Source: Rostrohypoxylon terebratum
Taxonomy: Eukaryota; Ascomycota; Sordariomycetes; Xylariales; Hypoxylaceae
Length of the DNA: 64,000 bases
Direction of reading: 5' to 3'
Assembly: GCA_022497145.1 (NCBI GenBank)
Contig: MU385857.1
Coordinates: forward strand, 62,001-126,000
A model generated the notes under the pieces. The model saw nothing but the letters and a program-made list of their open reading frames with translations, made no database searches and had not been told where the DNA came from. Below are positions 10,547-21,824 of this stretch, piece by piece (within the stretch, counting starts at the first letter, position 1; each line of letters begins with the position of its first letter). Both the position numbers and the translations under genes were made by a program.

Positions 10547-13500
10547 TCACAACGTAACAAAGCGCTCATCCTCGGCGTCTTCGAAGAGGGGCACGGGGTA
10601 CCGCCGGTGGTCCTGACCCCATTGGGACTGCGGGACGGCGTATGCTTGGTCGTCCTCGGGTTTCCGCTGGCTGAGGACCTGGCGGGCGAGCTTGGCCTGC
10701 AGGTACGAGGCGATCAGGTACTTCATCTCGGGCCAGCCGTTCCGGTCCGGGATGATCTCGAGCAGCTTCTCGTCTTGCTCGGCCTGCGGTGGCGGGTCCG
10801 TTTTGGTGGTAGGGCCCGTTGGTGGCGGAGGACGCTCACGTGGCGGTTTATGCGCAGGTGGTGGTGGTTGACGCGGAGGTGGTTTACGCGTAGGGTCCGT
10901 TTTTTGCTGAGGACGCTCAGGTGACGGCTTACGCTTAGGTGGTTTATCCGTAGGCGGCGGCGGTTTATGCCCAGGTGGTGGCTGGGTGTTCACGGGCGGC
11001 TTCCTGCCTGGAGGATCCGTTGGAGGCGGAAGAGGGGGCTGAGACGTGACAGTCTGTGTGTTGGGGTTCTGGGTCTGAGTCGTTTGTTCGTCTGACAGTA
11101 GATCCCAGGGGCCCGGGTCTAGAAGGCCAGTTCTTGTGTTGACGGGGATTTTGAGATTCGTCCTATTCCTGCGAGTCGGGGGAGGAGGGAGTCTCCTTAT
11201 AAGACTACTAGGATCAGTCTTTGCCAGTGACAAAGCCATCAGCGGTTGAATCTAACTTAGGGAGTGTTCTTTACCTGATTTGTTCCGAACGTGGACTGTA
11301 ACCTTTGGATGAGAGATTGTTGTCCCCGATCTGGAGGCCTGGTCGAAGTACCGGCGATCGGTTGCTCCCCTGTCTGAGTGGCTTCTGTTTGGGTCGTGGA
11401 TTCGCTCGGCCCCGTTCGGGGCTTTTCGTGTGCGGTAGTAGAACGACTCTGCAATGCTGACTTTCTCCATATATAATATTGCGATTCGGGGAAACCTTCT
11501 CTCGACCGCTCTGCATCGGTCAAAGCTGCCCAGTACGTGTTCCAATCTGAATCCTTCCACTCATCCCAAGACCATGTGCTAGGATGTGTTGAATGTGTAC
11601 TTAGGTTTTGTGATCCCGGAGGTTTGGGTGGAGGATTGGTGGACTGCTGACGACCAGTGTTGGGAGTAGGGGGAAAAGTTGCGGTGGGCGGAGGAGCGGG
11701 TTTTTTAGGTACTTGATCCTTAATCCTATCCCAGCTGGCTTTAATAAGCAGCCAGTCTTCATAAGCACTTTGCCTGTCTTTCGTCACTTTCGAATGAGCT
11801 GGGAGCGTGCCCCAGTAGTTTTCGAAGGTCGAATTTGCAATATCCTCCATAGTCCACTGGCGGGGTCCACGAAGGTTAGACACCGAGTCCCAACCCGGTT
11901 GAGTTTGTCCCGGTCCAGGGGGTGGTGGCGGAGGTGGCGGAGGTCGTTGAAATCGTTGAGGTGTTTGAGCTAGCTTAGGCGGACGCCCTGGTTGGGATGG
12001 CTGAGGTGGTCGGAGCTCCTGCCGTTCTAGCGTATGGCGCTGAAGTTGTGCCGCGTCAATTCTGGCTTGCCGCCAGTTCTCGAGCGCCTCTTCTAGGTCT
12101 CGCTGTTCTCCTTGTGGCAGCGAAACGAAGTAGTCTTCGAAAGGCACGCCTTCTATGTCCGATAGTGACCATGAACGAGCATCGAGTTTTTTGGCATCTC
12201 TCACCTGCGTCTCCGGTCTTTGGTATGGCGTGTTAAATTCGGGGCCCTTGCGGACGAAGAACCTCGCGATTGCTAAGATATATCTACCGGCCACATGTTC
12301 ACCAGGTCCTAATGTACGTACGATAGCGCACCCGCTCATCAAGACAGGTAGGATCCATCTCATGTTATTTGCCTTGAGCCATACTGCTTGGGCGTAAACG
12401 AGCGACTCGTAATATAACGTTTCTTGTACTGGTGCGATACCAAACCGTTCCTTCGTAGCCTTTTTAAAGGTGTCAAAGGTATAGCGCTTGAATTCGTTGA
12501 TTGTCCATAATCCGTTACCAAAATCAGGTAAATCTACGAAATCTACTCCGTAACCACAACTTCCCCACGCATGGCTGAATAGTTCTGACCACACCTGTAA
12601 AGATCTAGACTCGTCATCTCGAATCGGTTTGGGCATTAAGTTGTTGTATTCTCTCATGTTAGACAATGCCCGGCCCACTGTCCATCCTCCCTCCACGGGC
12701 CGACTTGGATCAAAGGGAGGCAGCATTGTGAACCGGCCGGGTTCTTCCCTCCAATTGCTTATCGGGTAGAATCGCTCTGGTTCTTTTTGTGTTGGTTTTT
12801 CTTGTGTTGGTTCTTCTTGTATTGGATCTTCCTGTGTTGGATCCTCTTGTGTTGGATCGTCTGGTTTTGGATCTACCGACTCTGGCCTTGCTGGGTCATT
12901 ATCATTACCTGGAATAGTGTAACCAGTTTCGTCTGAAACATTGGGTTTGGGAGGCACAGTAGTTCCAGTTGGAGGTTTCTTTGGTTGAGTCGGGGGCTTA
13001 TTATCAGTCGCGTTGCGACGAGGTACCAAGGTGTTTGGCTCTGGTAGCTCAGGATCGATCCCAAACTCGGACAGTGGCACGCCTAGGTCATCTGGGCCGC
13101 TAGCGAATACGTTGGGTATAAATGGTACCGGATGTTGACCGGGCAAGGGGCCATATCCGCTCATCGATGTAATGCCTCTAGGAAGCTGCCTACTCTGCCT
13201 GATCCTCTTGGAATCTCTCCAGTATTCTTCAGCTGGTATCGCAGTCATGCGATGTTTCGCTCCGAAGCCCAAGCTTCCTTTGGCAAGGGGATCGTAGCCC
13301 CTCGCATTTTCGATCTCTACGTCCAACGCGAAGATGGTATTGTTCTTCGCCATTATGTCGGCATTGTTTAGTCTGATCTGTTGGTGATTACCCACGTCTC
13401 CGTCAGATAGGTTGTCGTTATCCTCAATCGCTTTATCACGCGCTTCAACATTCGCGGCACGTATTCTTTGGAGAGCTTCGAGTACTCTCTTGTTAGACGT

Positions 13501-14922
13501 CGTTCTGGCATCTTTGGTCAGTCCATCCGACTCGGTACCCTGAGGCTCGGAACCTTGGCTGCCTGTAATGGAGCCATTGATCCTTCCGGCAGCATTTCTG
13601 AACTTTCTGAGGTCTTCGTCCCAGGTGGCCTCGATTTGCTTTCGAAATAATATGCGTCGCCGCGCTAACGCTCTTCCATCACTGCTTGGCAAGCAAGTGG
13701 TGAGAAATCCGTCGTACTCTCGCCAAATTTCTTCTTGTAACTTCAAATCAGTCAATCTCAATATCTCTGCTTGGATCAGCTCTAGGATCGAGGCTTCGCC
13801 TAGCTTATATAACTTGTCTACAGCTGCGACATGGACGAGGCGGCACGCTCTGAGAAAGAAACCAGACACTACAGCGGTCAAGATTTGAACGTTGTAGGGA
13901 TTTCTATCGCCTTCCAGCGTATATCGTTTCGCGCCCCTGCCCGTTGGATTAATCGCGGTTCTCTTGAACCGTTGAATCCTCTGTATCTCTTCGTCAGCTG
14001 CAGCTGTAACAATGTCTCGTTGCTGTGTGGTCTCTGCTGCTGATGTTGATGCTAGAGCTTCGTAAACTGGGGTTATCGTCGCGATCGCCTCCGACAATTT
14101 TTGCGAAATATTATTTCGTGTAGCCTCGGTCATGTCTCTGCCACGATACATGAGAGGTTTCCCGAGCTGAACCCCTGTTAGAGTAGTCGGAAGATCCATA
14201 ACTGGTAATCCTGCATCCTTTTTGAGACGACTCCATTCCACCCCGACATTCGTCCACGGAGCGCTAATGGTCTTTTTCTCATCTTCTCCTCCTGGAGCAG
14301 CACCGCCTCGTATTTGTCCGTGCCGAAGTCCTGGCCTCAATCTACGATGGTAATAACGCCAGCCTCGCCTGTCGTCAACATTATACCAGTCTCCCACATC
14401 AGTGGGATCTAGAAAACGTGGATTTATCAAATAATTGTCCTGTTCCCTGATTGTGCTTTTTTCGTCTATACTTTTAAACCTGTCCCTTATACCTAGCGCA
14501 TCAAGAGCTCTTTGAAGGTATTCACGTAACTCTCTAATCTGGGTTCGTGATCCATTGAAGCCTCTATCAGTGAAGGCATTCTGACACTCCTCGACGATGT
14601 TTAGGAACAACTGATTAACAACCAGGCCCCCCCAATCGGATTGAGGAGTTCCGGTACTTTCCCAATATTCATCCACTCTGTCCTTCGCATTGTCATTCGC
14701 GTTTGGATTGACCTGGTGGACAGCGGCTATGGGATATTGACCCGACTCCACATCAGACATTGAGATATCCTCCGAGTCATCTGAAAAAAGTCCATTGCCG
14801 GCCGGTTCCGGCACGTGAGGTCTATAAAAGTTGCCGCTGCGACGTCTGTTCAATGTTGCAGGGTAGCTCGAGTGGTCACCGTAAAAATCCATGTTGCGTC
14901 TCTTGAAAGGGAGCGCGCCCAT
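10547..14922 (-). CDS. Large proline-rich protein with three tryptophan-rich modules, unknown function (2 exons, 1439 aa)
   Basis: I do not recognise a family. Exon 1 is 14922-11275 and exon 2 is 11218-10547, joined in phase 0 over a 56-bp intron (GTAAAG...GCAAAG). I chose the start at MGALPFKRRNMDFYG because the upstream extension (to 15048) looks like untranslated sequence. Layout: a charged N-terminal region; a helical, partly hydrophobic region (about 200-500); a disordered linker with consecutive TQEDP-like pentapeptides (about 690-715); a second globular segment with HAWGSCGYGVDF and WILPVLMSG. Three related modules of about 45 residues begin near 912, 1019 and 1114 (WSLSDIEGVPFEDYF, WTMEDIANSTFENYW, WSWDEWKDSDWNTYW), separated by polyproline. 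Exon 2 is dominated by PPP and KPP repeats and ends in a short ordered tail. Probably intracellular: no signal peptide or clear membrane segment. Confidence 0.8.
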
Positions 14923-15547
14923 TCCAGGCGTCAGCCCGAAAATAGATAAGAACACACAACGGCAGATCCCGATGTGAGTATTCCGAGTAAATGATGTCTG
15001 TGATATAATAAAAGTGTTTGTAGTCTTTTTTTTTGGTAGTGTATGCAAACCAGAAAGTTTGAAGCATATATATAGGAAAGCTGGATAGCTTCAGATTGAA
15101 ATTAGTACATGCTTTTTAGCTTCTAGAAGTATCGTGTCTGGAAAGACATTGTGAGTTGCCATCCGTGTTAATACTAAGACATCGGACAAAGGGTTTGTGC
15201 TCAGCTTTGTGTTATTGAATCTTTTCTCTTTGCTGAAAACAGTAAATAGGCAAATAATATTAAACACGGGGCTTTGCTTTCGCATCAATGTCGCATGCAG
15301 ATACTTGCGACTAAAATTATGGAACAAAGACATATGGTTTCTCTAAGAGGAGAGTCGCCAAATGCGGTCGGTAGTAGGAGTCAGCAGGTCTTGGAATGCA
15401 AATTTGAGTCTACACAGAGCAAAATTCGTGAATTTGAAACTCATTATCTAGGAATTTGGTCCACCGTTAATCCGCAGTGTTGGGGTTCGGAGAACTCGAT
15501 TACGTGTATTATTCCCTAAACACCCTCAATACCTATGTATATCGATG
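14923..15547. other. Intergenic / 5' region of the repeat-protein gene
   Basis: AT-rich, with an A/T run near 15030. It contains the open upstream extension of the repeat protein's frame (to 15048), treated as leader. No other gene seen. Confidence 0.45.
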
Positions 15548-16516
15548 TTAAGTGAGATATTCAGTCATTTCTGGAGAGATCGGGAAGGAAACATTATCTG
15601 CTACACCAACAATGCCATTCATGTATTTTCCATTGGGAAAGCAACTAGCTTGCGTATAGGGTTGGCATTGGGAGTTCTGACATGTGCCTTCTGATGGTGC
15701 AGGGGAGCAATCATTCCCTACGATAGGCGGCAGGATTGAATATAAACCCACCCTAGGCTCATCCTGCTTCTTTGTTGTAGACAGTCCGCAACTTGTGGGG
15801 TTTTGAAGGTGTATATCATAGCCGTAGTGGACTGGCTCCAACAGTTGAGACCGATCAGATGGCCTAGCTAAGCTAGCTGGTTGTTGGGAATGTCTAACTA
15901 TGGGATAACCAAGAGCTAAGTTAGGTTGCGAGTTTTGTATGAAGTCTTGGTCGTCATATGTAAGGGCATCGTCCGTCATCATGACTGGGATGGGAAATTG
16001 AATATGCTCATTAACTGCCGTAGCATGAATTGATGTTTGGCATTGGCTACTTTTGGGGGTATTACTGATGTTGCAGCCAACGCCGTCACGTTGGATGTTT
16101 CTGAGCCCTGAAGGGGAGGACGTGTTGTTTGTAGGAAGTTCGTATTCGGACATAGATGTCTCATTCTGTTGTAAAAGATCTAGTAATCGACTCATGCTCA
16201 CCTGGTCGCGAGCAGATATCGGACCCGTCGCATCGTTGGCATCAATGTTACCGGTTTGGAGAAAGAAAGTGATCTTTTCATCGTCGAACCCTAAGGCATA
16301 GAGTAGGTTCCTTATCTTCCTATTCTCTTCTACCACTCTTCGGGCTGCCTGTTGTATTTCGAAATTCGCCTCCATACGTCTGAGTTCGCTGTGCCTTACT
16401 CGTTCCTCAAGGCTTGCCACGTACTCCTTGTGTCGAGCACGGGACCTCCTTTGGTTATTCCGTATTCTGATAAGATGCGATTCCTCTAGTTTTGCCATAT
16501 CGGAATTCTGGCTCAT
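15548..16516 (-). CDS. bZIP transcription factor (322 aa)
   Basis: DNA-binding regulator with an N-terminal bZIP: the basic region IRIRNNQRRSRARHKEY (about residues 16-32) has the NxxRSRxRR-like core of fungal AP-1/Yap-like factors, followed by a helix SLEERVRHSELRRMEANF and further heptads to about residue 75. The zipper has few leucines in canonical a/d positions, so dimerisation may be weak or heterotypic. After that the protein is low in order, serine/glutamine/asparagine-rich, with several cysteines (CQNSQCQPYTQASC). No intron is needed. It is the next gene upstream of the 1439-aa protein, same strand, about 0.6 kb away. The layout (short N-terminal bZIP and long disordered tail) is common among fungal stress or secondary-metabolism bZIPs; the target is unknown. 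Confidence 0.85.
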   Translation of the reverse strand: MSQNSDMAKLEESHLIRIRNNQRRSRARHKEYVASLEERVRHSELRRMEANFEIQQAARRVVEENRKIRNLLYALGFDDEKITFFLQTGNIDANDATGPISARDQVSMSRLLDLLQQNETSMSEYELPTNNTSSPSGLRNIQRDGVGCNISNTPKSSQCQTSIHATAVNEHIQFPIPVMMTDDALTYDDQDFIQNSQPNLALGYPIVRHSQQPASLARPSDRSQLLEPVHYGYDIHLQNPTSCGLSTTKKQDEPRVGLYSILPPIVGNDCSPAPSEGTCQNSQCQPYTQASCFPNGKYMNGIVGVADNVSFPISPEMTEYLT

Positions 16517-18651
16517 GGGTATTGAGACAGGCGCTGGTATTCCGTACCCAACGGCAACAGTGTATTGCCGACAAAATCGGTGCTAGTTGATTTGGTAAGA
16601 TATATTTCTCATAGGAGATTCTCGGTAGGTATATGTGGGTGGGTTCGACGGAGCGAAGCAGAGTTCAAGCTGAGGCGATCCTACGAGACGCAGCTAAGCT
16701 CTCCAAGATGATGACGAGCACTTATTCCTCTGGCACGTGTATGATAAAAAAAGAGACAGTGGGGGGATCATTAGATGTGTATGCGTGTATGGGTTTAGAA
16801 AAAGGCAGGTATTGAGTAGAAGTTTCTGGCAGATGTGGCTGGTTTTCTGTTTGGACAGACGGCTACACATTTGAATCCAAGAAGCGAATACCAAATTCGT
16901 TTCGGTTTGGTTATTTGCTTCGGTGGGATTGACAACTACTCGTCGAATTGATTTGGAGATGGGGATGGGGATGGGGAGGGAATTCACCCATGGTCTAAAG
17001 GAACCTGGAGACGTTAATATACTTGAGCGCCGTCTCGCCTGCTACAAAATTAAATGAGCTTTGAATGGGTACCTATATCTGCTTCGCCGTAGATACGGCA
17101 AAGCGAATCGGCACTCATGTGAAACATCCTTCCTGTAAGAAAAAGGAGCCGGTGCGTCAACGGTCAACCAGTCGAATGGGAGTTGTAGTCCACATGTGGT
17201 TGCAGCAAGAGGCGTTTGTGATTGATCTTATAACACCTGCTAATAATGCAGGCAGAGCGCCGGTGTAGTCAAAGTACCGCGTTTATCACCGGGTCGCCTA
17301 GACCTGAAATTCAGGTAACAATGTCTATTTCCTGCATGAATTTGCACGGGTTCCCGTTGCAATAGACGTAGGGCGCATCGTGTCATCTAGTTCCAAGGAA
17401 CAGAATCGCTGTCTTTTCTCTGTAAGCGTCATGGACAATCAGGTACTTGGAGACCTTACTCCTACGTGTCTCGCTAGTATACGATTTAGCGGTTGCGTGC
17501 ATGATCGGTATATACAGGCGGGAGTTGGCGGAAGAGACAAGACATCGTCTTGGGGGGGGGAAGCTTGAATATTAATTTCCAGGTGCTTTCCTCTTTGGGA
17601 CACACACGCATTTATTCTAAGCCCATTAGCCAAGTTCTGTGGAATCATGTGGTCAGTCGCATCCGAAGATCCAAGTGTACCCTATAGCTAAGCGCTTGCT
17701 TAATAAGGAGACAGTGAGATGGTAAACGATCTTGAAAATGAATGAGGTATCTTCAAGGTATAGTAATAATATTAGTGTATTAGAAACACTCGAAGAATAC
17801 CTAATCATTTAATATGTAATAACCCAAGAGGATGGATCCAGGAAGCAAGTGCGGTATAAAGTCTCACATCAACATATCATTGACATATTTTAAGGGTCCT
17901 CGCATTCAAGCGATACGACGGAAACCTTAGACACGCGTCTCGAAATTTCTGCAGAGTCCTGTCTAGGGTAGGTACTAGACGCGCATGTGAGAGCTGCCAT
18001 CGGGCTGAAGCTTAAAGCTTTCTCGTCACCGATTGGTCGACGGCCGTGTTCGAGGATCCAGGTTCACACCGGCCGCTGAAAATTACCTTGACTATCCTAA
18101 CACCATCCTTCGGGGGGGGGGGTGAACTGAAGCAATGTAGTAGAGGCCACGAATCCAAAATTCAATTCAGGGCTTGGCATGTCAAGTTTTGGACGCCCAA
18201 GCAGATAGCTAGGTCAGGTATGTAGCTCACTTAGTTGTACTCAGCGACGAAACGTAAGGCTGTAGAACACGCCGTATGCGTGGCTTTCTAGATACCTAGA
18301 ATCTAGATACACGTAGAGACTAGGATCGGAGTTGGAAAGTGGCGTTTAGTGAACCGTGTTTTTTTTGTTTTTTTTTGTTTCTCGGGGACTATGTGCCACG
18401 GCGGACTGTGACCAAACTACAAGGCTGAGAGGCGTGGCAGTAGTAAAAATGTCTTAAATTAATCATTCAACTAGGATTCTCAATTAGCGGGACTTCTTGT
18501 TGGAGGGGATCCGGTGACGGATGTGGGACAAGACGGGAGTATGGAACGGCAAAGACACAGCAACTCAAACCATCGATTTCAACAATCTTCCCGATTTTGA
18601 AATCAAGCCACCTGCATCTGAAATCGAACAATGAACACCAGATGCCGCCAC
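16517..18651. other. Intergenic region, 2.1 kb
   Basis: No coding region I can support. Contains GGGGAT tandem units (about 16960-16978), a G-run (17552-17560), a GGGGGGGGG tract at 18113-18121, the palindrome AAGCTTAAAGCTT (18010-18022), and T-rich tracts at 18359-18378. Confidence 0.5.
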
Positions 18652-19482
18652 CTATGGACTGAGTCTTTTCAGGGTCCATTGCTGTTCAGCTTCTTCTGCG
18701 TGTGCTTCCTTATCGTAGACGAAGCGATCATGCAAACGACTCTGCCGGCCTTGCCAGAACTCCACAGACTCTGGCACTATCCTTAAGCCTCCCCAAAAAT
18801 CAGGGACCGGGATATTCTCTACTCCCTCAAATCTCTTTTCGGTTTCCTCCACCAACCCATCGAGTACCTTTCGGCCATCGTCTTCCTCGTGGCCGGCGTG
18901 TCCTTGGATCGGCTGTAAGATCTGACTCTGGGGACTCGACCAAGCACCAATCCGGCTGCCGCGAACCCTTGTGTCGAAATACTTCTGGCTCTCTTCGCGA
19001 CTAAGTCTATTCGCTCGGCCTTCCACTCTTACTTGGCGTTCAAGATTTTCCCACCAGAAGGTAAGGCTGGCCCAAGGATTTGTGCTAAGGTCCTGGGCTT
19101 TCTTGCTCGTGCCGAAGTTGCTATAGATCACAAAGCCCTCGGCGTCCAGCTCCTTAAGGTAGACCATACGGGATGATACACGGCCAGAGGGCAGCGACGC
19201 GGTAGACAAGCAGCAGGTTTCTGGATGGGCGACAAGATCTGATCGTTGTGCTGCTGAGAACCATTTGTGGAATTGGCGGATAGGTGACGTCTGATCTAGA
19301 TCTGAGCGGGTTAATACCCCTCTGGTAAATTGTTCTGCCTGCCCGTGGTTCTCTTTGCCGGCCGGTGCAACTAATCTAATGGTGAGTATTGAAACCACCA
19401 AGGTAGGCATGCTGCATGACTAGGTGCAGCGGTGTGACATACAGATAAGCTTGTTGTTTACACTTGCAGAATGTAGAGCCAT
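18652..19482 (-). CDS. PDX3: Pyridoxamine 5'-phosphate oxidase (2 exons, 252 aa)
   Basis: FMN enzyme oxidising pyridoxamine- and pyridoxine-5'-phosphate to pyridoxal phosphate in vitamin B6 metabolism. Exon 1 (19482-19443) encodes MALHSASVNNKLI and ends at a GTATGT donor; exon 2 (19370-18652) continues F-APAGKENHGQAEQF, giving the KLIFAP start typical of fungal homologues. Only the second of two tandem TTAG acceptors keeps frame. Family motifs follow in order: QFHKWFSAA, RMVYLKELDAEGFVIYSNFG, NPWASLTFWWENLERQVRVEG, SRIGAWSSPQSQ, and the C-terminal WGGLRIVPESVEFWQGRQSRLHDRF with terminal WTLKRLSP (FMN/PLP-binding arginines and the usual RL(S/A)P end). Length is normal. Very secure. Confidence 0.95.
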
Positions 19483-19984
19483 CCTCCCAGGTATTTTTAG
19501 GAGCCGTGAGACCATTGAGGACATGGGAACTTGAAAGAAAAAAAATAAAAAGTAAAAAGAAAAATGGTGGTGTTAAATTGAATATGAGAATATTTAGAAG
19601 CGAGTCACGTTGTTCTCGTACCACTAGGTACTAGTAACTATACATATGTATGTATATTACATACATATACGTCGTATGTAATAGGTACAACGTAGTATAT
19701 ATCTTCGTACCTACCTCATGAGTAGAAATTTACATAAAATCTTAAAAAAAAGTACATATATATACCTACCTAGGACCTACCTACTAGATATGCAAAACTG
19801 TACCTAGAACCTTCGATACCCTCGATACCTTCGACAAGTAGGCAGGCACTACGGACACAAAGTGAAAGTGGGGGGAAGTTGAGTGTCTGATGGAAAGTTT
19901 AAAATAAAAATATATACACGTTTAACTACCACCAATATCTTGGAAGGGGGTACCTCAAAAGCAGCAAGAACGAACAAAAGGAAA
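19483..19984. other. Intergenic AT-rich region with palindromes
   Basis: Contains palindromic alternations of TACATATGTA/TATGTATATTACATACATA (about 19640-19670) and TACCTACCTAGG motifs (about 19762-19785). Upstream flank of PDX3 and downstream flank of the tRNA. No coding region seen. Confidence 0.5.
19976..19984 (-). terminator. RNA polymerase III T-tract after tRNA-Gln
   Basis: On the minus strand the tRNA is followed directly by TTTCCTTTTG, a split T-tract suitable as a Pol III terminator. Confidence 0.55.
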
Positions 19985-20055
19985 GGTCTCCCTGGGAATC
20001 GAACCCAGATTGGCGGAATCAGAATCCGCAGTGCTAGCCATTACACCAGGAAACC
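19985..20055 (-). tRNA. tRNA-Gln(CTG): tRNA-Gln (anticodon CUG), 71 nt, no intron
   Basis: The minus-strand sequence folds as a cloverleaf. The acceptor stem is GGTTTCC with GGAGACC (one T-G pair); the D arm is GTGT...GCAC; the anticodon stem GCGGA/TCCGC encloses loop TTCTGAT with anticodon CTG; the T arm CTGGG/CCCAG encloses TTCGATT. CCA is not encoded. The internal A box (TGGTGTAATGG) and B box (GGTTCGATTCC) are intact, so it looks functional. Confidence 0.95.
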
Positions 20056-20592
20056 TATAGAAGCACTACGACATTATGGTAGTGTGGGCTGTATGATTGC
20101 CCTACGTTAGCGATTGTAAAAATAGTTGGATTGCAAATATATAAAACTTGCATCATTGACTAAATTAGCGGGATTACCCTAGTATTGCCTAGTATTACCT
20201 AGTATGGACTGAGCTGGAGCTTAAATGTTAGTACGACGTACGAAGTACGCAGTGATACATGAATGGGGATTAATTGTTTAATATTACGTTTAATACGCTT
20301 TACACTAGCAGACTAGGTACATAGATAGTTTAGTGCGGAGAACTTTTTCAAGGATCTTGATAGAGGGGTTGTCTGCCTTATCGTCTCACTGCGCTCCTAG
20401 ATCTACATAGAAATTACCGCCCAAAAATTTCGCAAACTGGAGATTTGGTACCTACCTAATAGTTGTATTTTAATTCAAGCTTGAGTTTCTTTATCGTGTT
20501 TCCCCCATCTACCGAGCACTTTAACAAAACTTAGACCGTTCCAAGTTCCTGATTACGTCGGTTAGCTTTCCCTAAGTGCCTATCTCCTGATC
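20056..20592. other. Divergent region between tRNA-Gln and LIA1
   Basis: About 0.5 kb, AT-rich, with TACCTAGTATTACCTAGTA motifs and a palindrome GTACGACGTACGAAGTAC (about 20231-20248). No gene seen. Confidence 0.5.
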
Positions 20593-21661
20593 ATGGCGTC
20601 TGAAATAGATACTTCAGCGACTATCGCGAGCCTCCGCGAATCTCTCTGCTCCGAAGCTACCCCACTACCCGTTCGATTTCGCGCCCTGTTCTCCCTCAAA
20701 CATTTAGCACGACACGAAACAGACGACAAGTCCCTTGCTGCCATAGACGCCATCGCCGCCGGATTTGCTTCTCCATCTGCCCTTCTTAAACATGAGCTGG
20801 CTTACTGCCTGGGCCAGTCGGCTAACCTAGCCGCTGTGCCTTACCTTCAAAAAGTCTTAGCAGATTTGCAGGAAGATCCCATGTGCCGACATGAAGCAGC
20901 GGAGGCTTTGGGTGCTCTAGGCGATGCTGGAAATCTAGATATCTTGCGAAAGTTCCGTGACCGCGAGGGGGAAGACGTGGTCATTAAGGAGACTTGCGAG
21001 ATTGCTATTGACAGGATCGAGTGGGAGAATTCAGAGCAACGGAAAGCAGAAAAGCTACGCGAAAGGTATGCAAAAGTTCTATTTGCTTGAGTATCGATAT
21101 ATCACCCGTACGCCGTTCGATAGGTCTAACCGCAAGAGAAAAAATAACAGTGACTTCGCCTCGGTCGACCCCGCGCCTCCGATGCCTAACTCCGAGCAGA
21201 CTGTCCAAGATTTGGAAAAGGCCTTAATGGACACCAATTTACCTCTCTTCCTTAGATATCGAGCCATGTTTGCACTTCGCGACCTTGCATCGCCGCCAGA
21301 TCTCCCAACTGCAGTTCCTGCCGTCCATGCTCTAGCCAAGGGTTTCGCAGATTCCTCGGCCCTGTTCCGTCACGAGATCGCTTTCGTCTTCGGTCAACTT
21401 TCCCATCCGGCCTCAATACCAGCTCTCACTTCCGCGCTGAGCAATCTTGAAGAGGCTAGCATGGTTCGACATGAAGCGGCGGAGGCACTTGGAAGTCTTG
21501 GTGAGGAGGAAGGTGTCGAGGATGTCTTGAAGAAATTCCTTCATGACAAGGAGAAGGTTGTGCGGGAGAGCGTTATTGTTGCTCTGGACATGGCTGATTA
21601 CGAACAATCAAACCAAACAGAGTATGCGCTTATTCCCGAGGCTCCAAAAGTAGCGGCGTAG
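20593..21661 (+). CDS. LIA1: Deoxyhypusine hydroxylase (2 exons, 327 aa)
   Basis: HEAT-repeat di-iron monooxygenase that completes hypusine formation on eIF5A. Exons are 20593-21065 and 21151-21661 with an 85-bp intron (GTATGC...ATAACAG, phase 2), restoring LRE-S-DFASVDPAPPMP. The four strictly conserved iron-binding His-Glu pairs are visible at H67/E68 (KHELAYC), H100/E101 (RHEAAEALG), H232/E233 (RHEIAFV) and H265/E266 (RHEAAEALG), each pair of motifs 33 residues apart. The intron lies between the two four-HEAT halves. Length matches yeast Lia1 (325 aa). It is convergent with RPA12, with only about 160 bp between stop codons. Very secure. Confidence 0.96.
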
Positions 21662-21824
21662 ATGGAAGTAGGGCAGGCGTTATAGGAAGGATTGGTTGAA
21701 GGATACCAAAAGAAAAAAGCGCGCACGCGCACGCACATGACTTTGTTTTATATGACTTGCGGTTGGGTTTGTAGAAACTACTTGAGACAATTATAGGATA
21801 GTTGCAGATTCTATTAGAAAAATC

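Noticed and set aside
17065..17268. Open frame in the 16.5-18.6 kb intergenic region
   Set aside because: Short, no splice partners and no recognisable protein character.
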